NCBI RefSeq assembly: GCF_002897295.1
Contig: NZ_BEXF01000016.1
Location: 62,001-126,000, forward strand
Length of the DNA: 64,000 bases
Origin: Brevibacillus reuszeri
Lineage (GTDB): Bacteria > Bacillota > Bacilli > Brevibacillales > Brevibacillaceae
Reading direction: 5' to 3'
Shown: piece by piece, positions 32,712 to 41,654 of the stretch
How the letters are laid out: every line of letters begins with the position of its first letter
Numbering within the stretch: position 1 is the first letter of the stretch
Program-made: the position numbers and the translations under genes
The notes under the pieces: model-generated
What the model saw: only the letters and a program-made list of their open reading frames with translations
Database searches by the model: none
What the model was told of the DNA's origin: nothing

Positions 32712-33827
32712 ATGGCAAAGGTGACGCTTTCCCACATTTACAAACGATATGGAAATAATGTAACGGCTGTTGATGATTTTCACTTGGACATCCATGACCG
32801 AGAGTTCCTCGTTCTTGTCGGTCCTTCGGGCTGTGGCAAATCTACCACACTGCGCATGATTGCCGGTCTGGAAGAAATCTCTGACGGCGACATGTACATA
32901 GGGGATCGGCGAGTCAATGACGTTGCCCCTAAAGACAGGGACATCGCCATGGTCTTTCAAAGCTATGCGCTCTACCCGCATATGAACGTCTATGAAAATA
33001 TGGCATTCGGTCTGAAATTGCGCAAATTTTCAAAGTCCGAGATTGAAAAACGAATTCAGGAAGCTGCCCGTATTTTGGATATTTCTCATCTGTTAGATCG
33101 TAAGCCCAAAGCATTGTCAGGCGGTCAGCGTCAGCGTGTGGCACTGGGCAGAGCCATCGTGCGAGAGCCTCAGGTTTTCCTGATGGACGAACCGTTGTCC
33201 AATCTGGACGCCAAGCTGAGGGTTCAGATGCGCACGGAAATCTTGAAGCTACACCAGCGATTGAATACGACGATCATTTATGTTACGCATGACCAGACAG
33301 AAGCGATGACCATGGGAGATCGGATCGTAGTCATGAAGGACGGGTTTATCCAACAGGTCGCGACCCCTACCGAAATCTATAACAAGCCGGTCAACCTGTT
33401 TGTGGCGAGCTTTATCGGTTCACCTGCAATGAATTTTGTAAAAGGCACAGTTCTGGAAAAGGATGGTGTCTGCATATTTGAGGCTCCCAACATTCATATC
33501 CGTTTCCCTGAAGACAAGGCAAAGCTCGTGCGTGATCACGGGTATGTAAATAGGTCTGCCATTTTTGGAATTCGTCCAGAAGATATTTACAGTGATTCTA
33601 CATTTTTGGAAGCGAACCCGTTTGAAAGCTTCCTGAATGCCGAGATCGATGTCGTGGAAAATATGGGTTCTGAGCTGTATGTTTACTTTACGAATATCGG
33701 CGATGCCCAAATGGTGGCCCGCGTCGATTCCCGTGAAGGCTTGAAGCCAAAAATGACCGTTAAGCTCGGCATGGATCTTTCCAAATGTCATCTATTTGAC
33801 AGCGAGACACAGCAGGCTGTATTCTAA
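32712..33827 (+). CDS. MsmX/UgpC-type ABC sugar transporter ATPase
   Basis: 371 residues: Walker A GPSGCGKST (37-45), Q-loop MVFQSYALYPHM, signature LSGGQRQRVALGRAI, Walker B VFLMDEPLSNLDAKLR, H-loop VTHDQ, and a C-terminal TOBE/MOP-type regulatory domain with FGIRPEDI. This is the orphan ATPase type (MsmX, UgpC, MalK-like) shared by several CUT1 sugar importers; no permease or binding protein is nearby, consistent with that role. CGGAGG precedes the ATG. Confidence 0.9.
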   Translation: MAKVTLSHIYKRYGNNVTAVDDFHLDIHDREFLVLVGPSGCGKSTTLRMIAGLEEISDGDMYIGDRRVNDVAPKDRDIAMVFQSYALYPHMNVYENMAFGLKLRKFSKSEIEKRIQEAARILDISHLLDRKPKALSGGQRQRVALGRAIVREPQVFLMDEPLSNLDAKLRVQMRTEILKLHQRLNTTIIYVTHDQTEAMTMGDRIVVMKDGFIQQVATPTEIYNKPVNLFVASFIGSPAMNFVKGTVLEKDGVCIFEAPNIHIRFPEDKAKLVRDHGYVNRSAIFGIRPEDIYSDSTFLEANPFESFLNAEIDVVENMGSELYVYFTNIGDAQMVARVDSREGLKPKMTVKLGMDLSKCHLFDSETQQAVF

Positions 33828-33838
33828 TAGCAAAGTGA

Positions 33839-33880
33839 AGAGGAATGTCTTTTCCGGGCATTCCTTTTCCTATTTTTTTG
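33839..33880 (+). terminator. probable terminator after the ABC ATPase gene
   Basis: AGGAATG / CATTCCT hairpin with a roughly 10-base loop, then TTTTCCTATTTTTTT. Confidence 0.6.
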
Positions 33881-33935
33881 TGTGAAAATGCCTGTGAGGT
33901 CATATAGAGAAAAGAAAGAGTGGAGAGGAATAGAC

Positions 33936-34709
33936 ATGAACTACAAAATCGTCTTTTTTGATATTGACGGAACGCTGCTGAATACAGAGCATGTGATTCC
34001 TGAAACAACGATCAAGGCTGTATCGCAGCTAAAGGAAAATGGCGTCAAGGTAGCAATCGCGACTGGTCGTTCGCCCTATCACTTAAAGCCGATTGCCGAT
34101 GAGCTCGGGATCGACACCTTCGTCGGTTTTAACGGGTCTTATGCAATGAGTGAGGGAGCTCTGATTCACCACACCCCTGTTGCATCAGAAACGCTTGCTA
34201 CGCTTGAAGGAATGGCGGATAGCAACAACCATCCAATGGTGTTCCTCAGTGCTGAAACATGCTTTGCCAATGCCAGCAACCATCCGCACGTGATGGAATC
34301 GTTCGACTCTTTGCAATTGCCACATCCTGACTTTCGACCAGGCTACTGGAAGGAAACGCCAATCTACCAAGCTTTTCTCTACTGCAGTCAGCAAGATGAG
34401 CACCCTTATATCGGTCGCTTCAATGAGGTCTCCTACATTCGCTGGCACCCACAAGTCTTGGATATCCTACCTCCAAATGGATCCAAGGCACGAGGAATTG
34501 AAGCGATCCTGCATCACTTTGGCCTCTCACCAGACCAGGCCGTAGCATTTGGCGATGGCTTAAATGATAAAGAAATGCTCTCTTACGTGGGGATGGGTGT
34601 AGCCATGGGCAATGCTCACGAAGAGCTGAAGCCGCATGCCAACATGGTCACTCGTCACGTCAATGATGGTGGAATCCATCACGGATTATTACAGCTCGGA
34701 TTGATTTAG
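33936..34709 (+). CDS. Cof-type HAD phosphatase
   Basis: 257 residues. HAD motif I FFDIDGTLLN (residues 6-15), motif II VAIATGRSP, motif III Lys in NGSKARGIEAIL, and motif IV AFGDGLNDKEMLSYVGMGVAMGNA. The large C2 cap places it in the Cof subfamily of sugar phosphate/flavin/PLP phosphatases. ATG 33936 follows GGAGAGGA; the ORF is open 18 codons further upstream without support. Physiological substrate unknown. Confidence 0.88.
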   Translation: MNYKIVFFDIDGTLLNTEHVIPETTIKAVSQLKENGVKVAIATGRSPYHLKPIADELGIDTFVGFNGSYAMSEGALIHHTPVASETLATLEGMADSNNHPMVFLSAETCFANASNHPHVMESFDSLQLPHPDFRPGYWKETPIYQAFLYCSQQDEHPYIGRFNEVSYIRWHPQVLDILPPNGSKARGIEAILHHFGLSPDQAVAFGDGLNDKEMLSYVGMGVAMGNAHEELKPHANMVTRHVNDGGIHHGLLQLGLI

Positions 34710-34733
34710 ATGGAAGGACGTTGAAACAAAAAC

Positions 34734-35366
34734 ATGTCTTGGGAATGGTTTAACATCGTTGGTACGGTGGCGTTTGTCGTAAGTGGCGCCATCATTGCCA
34801 TGGAAGAGGAATATGACATCTTGGGGGTAATCGTTCTCGGAATGGCTACGGCTTTCGGTGGCGGGATCATGCGCAATATCCTGCTAGGCATACCTCTTAC
34901 GTCTTTTTGGAACCAAGGAACACTATTTACCATCGCTCTCGTCACTATGCTTATCGTCTTTATTCTTCCGCAAAAATATCTTCGTTACTGGGATCGATGG
35001 GGAATGTTCTTTGACGCAGTCGGACTTTCTGCTTTTGCCATCCAAGGTGCGATGTATGCGACAAAAATGAATTACCCGCTTAGCGCTACGATTGTCGCTG
35101 CTGTATTGACAGGAATTGGCGGAGGAATCATCAGAGATGTGCTCGCTGGTCGCAAGCCACTCGTTTTCAAAGAAGAAATATACGCCATGTGGGCAATGGG
35201 TGCGGGGCTTGCTGTCGGTCTCAAATGGACCACTACAGTCAACGAGCTGTACGGACTTTTTATGGCGATCGTGCTTTGCCGGATGATCTCTGTGTATCAT
35301 GGCTGGAAGCTCCCTCGACGTTCACTGCGTTCAGCAAATGTTCGTCCACTTAACAATCGAATGTAA
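34734..35366 (+). CDS. TRIC-family cation channel (UPF0126/YvgT-like)
   Basis: 210 residues, seven predicted transmembrane helices in two related halves: VVSGAIIAMEEEYDILGVIVLGMATAFGGGIMRNIL and the repeat FAIQGAMYATKMNYPLSATIVAAVLTGIGGGIIRDVLAGRKP. The paired G-G-G-x-x-R-D/N motifs are the TRIC hallmark; prokaryotic members conduct K+ and other monovalent ions. The start ATG 34734 lies 24 bases after the HAD gene; AAGGACG is rather distant. Probably co-transcribed with the HAD gene. Confidence 0.87.
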   Translation: MSWEWFNIVGTVAFVVSGAIIAMEEEYDILGVIVLGMATAFGGGIMRNILLGIPLTSFWNQGTLFTIALVTMLIVFILPQKYLRYWDRWGMFFDAVGLSAFAIQGAMYATKMNYPLSATIVAAVLTGIGGGIIRDVLAGRKPLVFKEEIYAMWAMGAGLAVGLKWTTTVNELYGLFMAIVLCRMISVYHGWKLPRRSLRSANVRPLNNRM

Positions 35367-35436
35367 GCTTTTTCCTTCATAATCACTCTCTCCATGTGCA
35401 GGCTATATCCATAAGCACTGGAGGGAGTGAATTTTT

Positions 35437-36846
35437 TTGCGTGTCTTGCCCACGTTAGCTGTTGCCATCGCCTTGGTCGGACTTGTTGTTGTTCCTTATC
35501 GAATGCATCAGAATGCCGAGCAGGAAATGCGCGAGCCTCATCCCAAAGTCACTTCGATAGGGGCGAGTATTCCACGTATCAACTATATCGAGCAAGTCAA
35601 AGACATACGTCGTAGCTTAGAAGGAAAAAGCCATATTCAGACTCTCCACCATAACCCACGTGATCGCAGTCATTATGTGGAGCATGAAGTAGTTGTGCGC
35701 TTCTCCCCCAGACCGGATCAAAAAAAGATTGATGCTCTGGTAGCTTCCCTCGACGCTAAGATCAAACGCGATTTTGATAAATTTTTGATCATTAAGTCAC
35801 GCAGCCTGACCACCAAGCAATTAATGAAAAAGCTGGCAGAGCATCCTGACTCTGCTTACGCTGAACCCAATTACCTGTTGCTGCCAAACAGAAAGCCTAA
35901 CGATACGTATTACACCGAGTATCAGTGGAACTTGCCGCTCATCGGGATGGAAAAGAGCTGGGACATCAGCGAAGGCAGCAGTGATGTCATCGTCGCTGTT
36001 GTAGATACAGGCGTAGACATGAACCATCCGGAATTTGCCGGAAAGCTCGTTGAAGGCTATAACGTTCTCGAAGACAATAATAAGCCTCAGGACGACAATG
36101 GACACGGTACTCACGTCTCGGGTGTTATCGCTGCCAAGACCAATAACAAGGACGGAATAGCCGGGATGACCTGGAAAAGTAAGCTGATGCCAGTCAAAGC
36201 GATTGGTGCTGACGGCTCAGGCTCTGCTGTAGACATTGCCCAAGGCATCTATTGGGCAACGGACCATGGAGCGGATGTGATCAACCTCAGTGTCGGCAAT
36301 TACACCTCTTCTGCTGCGCTCAAGGAAGCGTGCCAGTATGCCTTCCAAAAAAATGTGGTTCTGGTTGCCGCCTCAGGAAATGACGCCAGCGATCAACCGA
36401 GTTATCCCGCTGCATATGACGAAGTCCTCTCCGTTGCGGCTGTCGACCATCGAAAAGAGCGTGCCGACTTTTCCAATTTTGGCGAGCACGTCGATGTCTC
36501 CGCCCCTGGAGTAGATATTCCCAGCACCTATATCTACAGTGATTACGCCTCCTTGTCAGGCACCTCGATGGCTTGCCCGCATGTAGCTGCATTAGCTGCA
36601 CTGGTTCGCTCCGTTCAACCCGACATGAAAAATCGTGATGTGATGGACGTCATCCGCAAATCAGCTGTTGACCTCGGCCCCCCTGGTCACGATCAGCTAT
36701 ACGGCTACGGAATGATCGACGTCAATCAGACATTGCGGCAGCTGCGTCCGGTTGAGCCTGCGCAAACTGAACAGCCTCCGCAGCACCAAACCGTGGGTGG
36801 CCTGTTCCATAAATTTTTGTTGCGTCTTCGAGCTGGATTTCAATAA
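35437..36846 (+). CDS. S8 family serine peptidase (subtilisin-like), secreted or membrane-anchored
   Basis: 469 residues: an N-terminal hydrophobic segment (LPTLAVAIALVGLVVVPY), an I9-like propeptide (EVVVRFSPRPDQKKIDAL... AYAEPNYLLLP, about 84-150), and the subtilase domain with Asp190 (VVDTGVDMNHP), His223 (NGHGTHVSG), Asn315 (ASGND) and Ser377 (SGTSMACPHVAA). The TTG at 35437 has GGAGGGAG 9 bases upstream. The last 25 residues are basic and may contact the envelope. Autoprocessing after the propeptide is expected. Substrate unknown. Confidence 0.92.
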   Translation: MRVLPTLAVAIALVGLVVVPYRMHQNAEQEMREPHPKVTSIGASIPRINYIEQVKDIRRSLEGKSHIQTLHHNPRDRSHYVEHEVVVRFSPRPDQKKIDALVASLDAKIKRDFDKFLIIKSRSLTTKQLMKKLAEHPDSAYAEPNYLLLPNRKPNDTYYTEYQWNLPLIGMEKSWDISEGSSDVIVAVVDTGVDMNHPEFAGKLVEGYNVLEDNNKPQDDNGHGTHVSGVIAAKTNNKDGIAGMTWKSKLMPVKAIGADGSGSAVDIAQGIYWATDHGADVINLSVGNYTSSAALKEACQYAFQKNVVLVAASGNDASDQPSYPAAYDEVLSVAAVDHRKERADFSNFGEHVDVSAPGVDIPSTYIYSDYASLSGTSMACPHVAALAALVRSVQPDMKNRDVMDVIRKSAVDLGPPGHDQLYGYGMIDVNQTLRQLRPVEPAQTEQPPQHQTVGGLFHKFLLRLRAGFQ

Positions 36847-36897
36847 ACCTGTGAGGTTAAGCCTTTCCCAACATATTTTCAATTAGGAGGATCGAAT

Positions 36898-37491
36898 ATG
36901 AAAGCATGTATTGTTTTTGCCCAAGAAGGAACGGAAAGCTTTTGTCATGGTATCCTCTCTCGTGTAACTCAAGCGCTGGACAAGCAGCAAATCACTTATG
37001 AGGTACGCAATCTGTACCAAATGAACTTCCAACCCGTGTTCAATGCAGAGGACATGCAGCGTGTCGAGCAGGGGACGGTTTCTGCTGATATCGCATCCGA
37101 GCAGACGATTATTACCGATGCGGATCTGCTGGTCATGATTTACCCCGTGTGGTGGTGGTCCGCTCCCGCTATCCTCAAGGGCTATATTGATCGTGTTTTT
37201 ACCAATGGCTTTGCCTTTCGCTATGAGGCAGATGGTCCAGTCGGTCTTTTGACCAATAAGCATGCCATCGTGATTACAACCACAAGGGAATCTGCAGAGA
37301 CGATGTCAGCAACCGGTCTCGACTCTGTTGTCAGCAAGCAGATTGTGGATGGCACGCTGCAGATGATTGGCTATGACGTCACCTATCAAAACTTTGCAGC
37401 GGTACCGTATGTCGACGATGCAGCGCGTGAGAATATGCTTGCCCAGGTCGATCGTCTAGTGTCTACCGTCCGTCAGCCTGTTGGCGTATAA
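36898..37491 (+). CDS. NAD(P)H-dependent flavodoxin-fold oxidoreductase
   Basis: 197 residues of the KefF/NQO1/MdaB type: ACIVFAQEGTESFCHGILSRV (FMN phosphate loop), ADLLVMIYPVWWWSAPAILKGYIDRVFTNGFAF (the W-W-W/P-A-x-L-K-G-x-x-D-R-V motif), then GLLTNKHAIVITTTRES. It should reduce quinones or other electrophiles by two electrons using FAD or FMN. TTAGGAGG precedes ATG 36898. Not obviously in operon with the protease. Confidence 0.87.
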   Translation: MKACIVFAQEGTESFCHGILSRVTQALDKQQITYEVRNLYQMNFQPVFNAEDMQRVEQGTVSADIASEQTIITDADLLVMIYPVWWWSAPAILKGYIDRVFTNGFAFRYEADGPVGLLTNKHAIVITTTRESAETMSATGLDSVVSKQIVDGTLQMIGYDVTYQNFAAVPYVDDAARENMLAQVDRLVSTVRQPVGV

Positions 37492-37510
37492 AAACTGGAT
37501 CGTCCGCGCA

Positions 37511-37541
37511 GAAAAAAAGCACAGGCATTTACGCCTGTGCT
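37511..37541 (-). terminator. terminator overlapping the 3' end of ypuI
   Basis: On the minus strand GCACAGGC / GCCTGTGC with a 6-base loop, followed by TTTTTTT. The ypuI stop codon TAA is in the loop and the last codons form the 5' arm. It also ends the convergent oxidoreductase gene. Confidence 0.88.
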
Positions 37542-38041
37542 CGTTCATTTTGCATCCGTTTTTTTGTAATGTAGTCTGTTTCGTAGTATTGCAGATCATC
37601 ACGCATTTGTTCAAACACTCTAGATAAGGAAAGGGTCAATTGTTGTAATTCAGGGGTTACCTGCTTACGGAAAATGATTGCATCTTGACCGGTATAAGAA
37701 TAACGCCCGTCCTCATCATAGACCTCGCCTTTGGGATAATAGAAGTTATTGATACAGGTATGATACACCTGATACAGTACTTCCTCGGCAAACTCCTCGT
37801 TAAATCGTGCTCGGCGAAGGGATACCCCCAGCCTGTCGTACGCATTCTCACAGTAGACCAGCAAATGGCGCAGGTCAGAAAGGTAGTTGCGGTAGTAGGA
37901 TTCAAACTCTTCCGGATCACCGGATGCAGAAACCAGACTTGATAATGTTACCTGGTTCAAATAACGTTCCACTTCCATGCTAACCCTTTTCAACTTGGTA
38001 TACGTCTCTTCACACAATTGTTTCAGATGAGTCGCTGACAT
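37529..38041 (-). CDS. ypuI: DUF3907 family protein YpuI
   Basis: 170 residues, cytoplasmic, mostly helical. The C-terminal half, NNFYYPKGEVYDEDGRYSYTGQDAIIFR ... VFEQMRDDLQYYETDYITKKR, matches the conserved core of Bacillus YpuI/DUF3907 (YPK-EV-ED-R-YTG ... MR-L-YYETDY-K). Function unknown. ATG 38041 follows AGGGGG. A good sigma-A promoter lies upstream and the terminator overlaps the end of the gene, so it is monocistronic. Confidence 0.87.
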   Translation of the reverse strand: MSATHLKQLCEETYTKLKRVSMEVERYLNQVTLSSLVSASGDPEEFESYYRNYLSDLRHLLVYCENAYDRLGVSLRRARFNEEFAEEVLYQVYHTCINNFYYPKGEVYDEDGRYSYTGQDAIIFRKQVTPELQQLTLSLSRVFEQMRDDLQYYETDYITKKRMQNERAQA

Positions 38042-38082
38042 AATGTCCCCCTAGCGTTGAAGAATCTGCCTTTTTTTAAATA

Positions 38083-38112
38083 AGTATAAAGGAAAGATTC
38101 TTTATAACACAA
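38083..38112 (-). promoter_or_regulatory. ypuI promoter
   Basis: Minus strand -35 TTGTGT (38112-38107), 18-base spacer, -10 TATACT (38088-38083). Confidence 0.6.
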
Positions 38113-38136
38113 GCGTTTCTTTTACGCAAAAATTAC

Positions 38137-39315
38137 CTATGCACTTGGGGAGTCACTTGTTTTTACCGATTTTTTCCGTGTTTGGGCAAGGTAAATGACA
38201 TAGGCTGTGAACAAGCCAACCAGCGTCATAAAGCCTAAAGCAGCGAGGTCATTACTCACATAGGACAAGCCGTGTCCCTTGGTCAAAATTTCCCTGACGC
38301 CATCCAAAAAATAAGTCAGTGGCAAAGATTTCCCGATCGCAGCAATCACTGTTGGCATCGACATGAACGGCCATGTAAAGCCCGAGAGCATAAACGACGG
38401 TACTGCAATCATCATCGCAATTTGCGTAGCCTGAAGCTGATCGCTGGAGAAAAACGAGATCATGTATCCAATGGATAAAACAGCGAGATTAAATGCACTC
38501 GCAACGATCATCAAGTCAACCGTGCTTCCGTAATAAGGGATGCCGAAGCCTTTTAACAGCAGGGTGAAGCCGAGGAACATATTGAGTGTCCCTGCCAGGA
38601 AGTAAGGGAGCAATTTGCTCAGCGTGATGGCGAAAAAGCTGTTCGTGGCCATCGTTTTCTTCCAGGTACCCGCTTCTTTTTGCTGTGTTACTGAAAGGGC
38701 AACTCCCAGGAACAAAACCTGCTGCAGCACCGTCCCAGCCAGTCCAAATACCATAAAGGACAGGTAGCTGAACGTCGGATTGTACAAGACCCGATAGCGA
38801 TAGTCAATCCCGGTAAAAAGGTTCTTCCCTTCATCGCCCCAGCTGCCTTTTGCCTCCAGCTTCTTCAATGTAGCACCAGCGGAAACCGTTTTGACTACCG
38901 TGCTTGCTGCTCTGACAGCGGTATTGGAAATCATCATGTTACTGCCGTCAATTACGGTAAGTACCTCAGCTTCACGCCCAGCCTTTACATTTTGTTCCAG
39001 ACTCGGCGGGATGATGAGAGCGACATTTGCCTCCCCTTTGTCCACAAGCTGCATCGCTTCTTCCTCGGTACCTACAACCGAATTGATCCGAAATGTCTTG
39101 TCGACCTCAAAGGCTCGATACAGCTCTCGGCTTAATTCACTCTGATCTGCATCCACGAGAACGGTCGGAATTTCCATTACTTTTTTCTCACTGTACAGAA
39201 AGCCGAACATCGTCAAATAAATCAGTGGAACAATGAAGACGACGTTACGAATTGTTTTATTGGTAAAAAGATTTCTCCATTCCTGCCAAAAAAGTTCGGG
39301 AAATTTACTCACCAC
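38137..39315 (-). CDS. ABC-2 type transporter permease (YhgE/YbhR-like)
   Basis: 392 residues: one N-terminal transmembrane helix, a large external domain (about 50-175; PTVLVDADQSELSRELYRAF, LIIPPSLEQNVKAGREAEV), then five helices in the C-terminal half with PSFMLSGFTWPFMSMPTVI. This is the architecture of ABC-2 drug/multi-substrate exporter permeases. Its start overlaps the HlyD gene by 11 bases, so the two are coupled. No ATPase is encoded in the operon; a partner must be supplied from elsewhere, or the protein works without one. Confidence 0.87.
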   Translation of the reverse strand: MVSKFPELFWQEWRNLFTNKTIRNVVFIVPLIYLTMFGFLYSEKKVMEIPTVLVDADQSELSRELYRAFEVDKTFRINSVVGTEEEAMQLVDKGEANVALIIPPSLEQNVKAGREAEVLTVIDGSNMMISNTAVRAASTVVKTVSAGATLKKLEAKGSWGDEGKNLFTGIDYRYRVLYNPTFSYLSFMVFGLAGTVLQQVLFLGVALSVTQQKEAGTWKKTMATNSFFAITLSKLLPYFLAGTLNMFLGFTLLLKGFGIPYYGSTVDLMIVASAFNLAVLSIGYMISFFSSDQLQATQIAMMIAVPSFMLSGFTWPFMSMPTVIAAIGKSLPLTYFLDGVREILTKGHGLSYVSNDLAALGFMTLVGLFTAYVIYLAQTRKKSVKTSDSPSA

Positions 39316-40495
39316 GACCAGCCCCTTCGATCTTCCACTCCACAGTCAATCCAGGGCGCAATTCTGCGTCAGTGACGAGCAGTTTTACCTGGAAGGAACG
39401 AATATCACGATCGCCGAGCTCTTGTGTTGCTTTTTTCACGGCAAAATCTGCAGCTGGTGCGATCGTCGCAATTTTTGCATCTACTTCCCGTTTCAACGCT
39501 GGTACATACAGCTTCACCATATCACCAGACTTAATGTTTGCGAGTGTATACTCGTTCACGTACAGCTTCACATAGTTGTCTGCTTTGGTTTGAATGGTCA
39601 CGACGGTGAAGCCTTGTGCCACCAGCTCACCTTTTTGTACTGATACGGATTTGACGATTCCGTCTACAGGCGCAGTCAGCTTCGTGTTGTTCAAGTATGC
39701 TTCGATCTCTGACAAAGCTCCTTTTGCTTGCTGTACACCTGCTTCTGCAGATTTCACGTCCAATTGCTTCAGTCCAACCTGACCACGACCTGCTACCGCT
39801 TGATCATAAGCTGCTTTTGCCTGGTCCAGCTGAGCCTGTGAAGCATCGATTTGCTCACGGCGAGAGCCCGATTGAGCCATTTTCAACTGTTCGTCAGCAG
39901 CTTTCAGCTCTGCTGCCGCTTTGTCAGCCTGCATTTTCGCTTCTTCTACCTTAACTTGGGGTACTGCCCCTTCAACCAACAGCTTCTGCATCCGATCCAG
40001 ATTTGTGGCTGCAATTTGATTGGAGGTTTGTGCAGCCGAAAGCTTTGCTTTGAGCTGAGCTATTTCCTCTGCGCGCGCACCGTTTTTATTCGCATCGAGC
40101 TGTGCCTTGGCAGAATTGACTACCGCTTGTGCCTGATCCACTTGAGCACTGCTTGAGCTGTCTGTTAACGAAACGCCTTTTTTCGCCTGCTCCAGCCTTA
40201 CTTGTGCGAGGTGGTACGCAGCTTCGGCCTGCTCTTTTTTCGCAAGCAGCTCTTCACTATTAAGTGTCGCCACGAGCTGACCAGCCTTCACTTCATCTCC
40301 GTCCGCTATGGCAAGCTGCTCGATCGAACCACCCATTTTAAATGACAGGTCCACCTCTGTTCCCTCGATGACTCCTGCGATTTGTGTACTATCCTTTCCC
40401 GTTACACTCCCTATTCCCGGTCCAAACAAAAACGTTCCAAGTACTGTAATGCCGACTGCAAAGCCAGCCACCCCGATCCAAGCGCGTTTGTTCAT
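39305..40495 (-). CDS. HlyD/YbhG-type membrane fusion (adaptor) protein
   Basis: 396 residues: N-terminal anchor helix (WIGVAGFAVGITVLGTFLFG), a split lipoyl domain (GGSIEQLAIADGDEVKAGQLVATLN ... NTKLTAPVDGIVKSVSVQKGELV), a long Ala/Gln/Lys-rich coiled coil between them (about 85-255) and a beta-barrel C-terminus. It bridges the exporter permease to the cell envelope. ATG 40495 follows AGAGGAG. Encoded between a TetR regulator and the ABC-2 permease, in one operon. Confidence 0.88.
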   Translation of the reverse strand: MNKRAWIGVAGFAVGITVLGTFLFGPGIGSVTGKDSTQIAGVIEGTEVDLSFKMGGSIEQLAIADGDEVKAGQLVATLNSEELLAKKEQAEAAYHLAQVRLEQAKKGVSLTDSSSSAQVDQAQAVVNSAKAQLDANKNGARAEEIAQLKAKLSAAQTSNQIAATNLDRMQKLLVEGAVPQVKVEEAKMQADKAAAELKAADEQLKMAQSGSRREQIDASQAQLDQAKAAYDQAVAGRGQVGLKQLDVKSAEAGVQQAKGALSEIEAYLNNTKLTAPVDGIVKSVSVQKGELVAQGFTVVTIQTKADNYVKLYVNEYTLANIKSGDMVKLYVPALKREVDAKIATIAPAADFAVKKATQELGDRDIRSFQVKLLVTDAELRPGLTVEWKIEGAGRGE

Positions 40496-40519
40496 CGTTC
40501 ATTCTCCTCTATTTCTCTA

Positions 40520-41098
40520 TTATCTCGTTTGCAGTATTCCTGCTAGTAAATACTTCAAAGTATTTCTGCCTGCTTCGGTGCTTACAGGCTCTTTGCGGAA
40601 CTGTTTGCGAAGTACAGTAAAACCAATCATTCCGAACAAGGCAGATGCCGCCGTACGAATCTCCACATCCGCTTTGATATAGCCTTGTTTTTGCAATTCA
40701 GTCATATAAGCTTCCATCGTGGTAAAGTAACCGGTCAAAAGCTTACCTACCATCTGGTCACGCTGCTCATCTCCCGTGAAAAAGCTCAGCAGAAGAAAGC
40801 ATAGTTCCTGGTTTTCGGAAAAGAAGCGAAGATGCTCATCCAGCACATTTATCATGCGATCCTCAAGGGACAGCTCATTCTTTTGCATCGCGGTATCTAC
40901 ATGGTAAATCAGCATATTCACGCCTTTTTCGATGACGTAGAGAAACAGCTCTTCTTTTGTGGAAAAGTGGTAATAGAGTGTTCCCTTCGCTACCTGAGCC
41001 ATTTCGGCAATCGAATCCATCGAGGTTTCGCTAAATCCAAACTGGGCAAAAGCCCGCAGTGCTCCCTGTGCGATTTGATCTTTTTTCGATGAGGCCAT
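40520..41098 (-). CDS. TetR family regulator of the efflux operon
   Basis: 192 residues. The helix-turn-helix reads ALRAFAQFGFSETSMDSIAEMAQVAKGTLYYHFSTKEELF, a canonical TetR domain; the rest is the ligand domain with an FLLLSFF core. ATG 41098 has AAGGGG 9 bases upstream; ATG 41107 directly follows it and is less likely. First gene of the tetR-hlyD-permease operon. It should autorepress through the palindrome at 41126-41139 and respond to an exported compound. Confidence 0.88.
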   Translation of the reverse strand: MASSKKDQIAQGALRAFAQFGFSETSMDSIAEMAQVAKGTLYYHFSTKEELFLYVIEKGVNMLIYHVDTAMQKNELSLEDRMINVLDEHLRFFSENQELCFLLLSFFTGDEQRDQMVGKLLTGYFTTMEAYMTELQKQGYIKADVEIRTAASALFGMIGFTVLRKQFRKEPVSTEAGRNTLKYLLAGILQTR

Positions 41099-41125
41099 CA
41101 CTTCCATCCCCTTTTTTGTTTTTGA

Positions 41126-41177
41126 ACTGACTGGTCAGTACAAAAAATAGTTTATGTGTCCTTCCTAGTTTTGTCAA
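41126..41177 (-). promoter_or_regulatory. efflux operon promoter and TetR operator
   Basis: Minus strand -35 TTGACA (41177-41172), 17-base spacer, -10 TAAACT (41154-41149). The palindrome ACTGACTGGTCAGT (41126-41139; 6-bp arms, 2-base centre) lies just after the predicted start and is of the TGACTGGTCA type common to TetR repressors of efflux genes. Confidence 0.75.
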
Positions 41178-41247
41178 GTGGTCAAAAATAATGAGCTGAT
41201 CTCTGCTAAGTTCCACTGCTTCTGTTTTTCGTGGCTACAGTGGTGGG

Positions 41248-41451
41248 GAGGAAACAGGAGAAAACGCTCAAGGTTCTTGGGCCTCTAGCGGGGAGGGACA
41301 CTGTCCGCTTACGGAGAAAAAGGGAAACCGCGTCCAAAGTGGCCTTCACAAGGATGATTGTTCAGAGGTGGACGCTTAAGGGCGTGTTTCCCTTTTTCCC
41401 CTCCAGCTTGGCAGAGTACCAAAGACCTTCGCTGTTTTCTCCTGTTTCCTC
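41248..41451 (+). repeat. 204-base structured palindromic element, copy 1
   Basis: Outer arms GAGGAAACAGGAGAAAAC (41248-41265) and GTTTTCTCCTGTTTCCTC (41434-41451) are perfectly complementary. Inside are further paired blocks (TCTTGG/CCAAAGA; GAGAAAAAGGGAAAC / GTTTCCCTTTTTC; GCGTCC / GGACGC), a lateral hairpin AGCGG/CCGCT (41287-41309) and an apical loop with GCGTCCAAAGT and CAGAGGTGGACGCTTAA. No protein fits. It is either a MITE-like repeat or a structured RNA. Confidence 0.8.
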
Positions 41452-41588
41452 TGCCAGCTGTACAGATATTCGAAGCGTTAAAGAACATAGCTTTTCAATC
41501 ATGGATGGAAGTTTGGATTAGAGAGGACAGAGAAGCATTATTAAGGCTATAGAAATCGAGCAGTTCACTTCAAAAAATTGAGGCGCCC

Positions 41589-41639
41589 TTTGGGATAGCA
41601 ATCAAATTTTTTTAAAGGGAATTTTTGATTCGTCCCAAA
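41589..41639. other. hairpin in the spacer between the two palindromic elements
   Basis: TTTGGGA ... ATCAAA pairs with TTTGAT ... TCCCAAA around an AT-rich loop. The 5' arm (CTTTGGGATA) resembles the CTTTGGGATACC block of copy 2, so it may be a decayed fragment of the same family. The remainder of 41452-41654 shows nothing I can support. Confidence 0.45.
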
Positions 41640-41654
41640 AAATAAGCTGCTGAT

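Noticed and set aside
41231..41521. Short ORFs within the palindromic region (both strands)
   Set aside because: They lack ribosome binding sites and lie within the inverted-repeat structure; composition follows the stem sequence.
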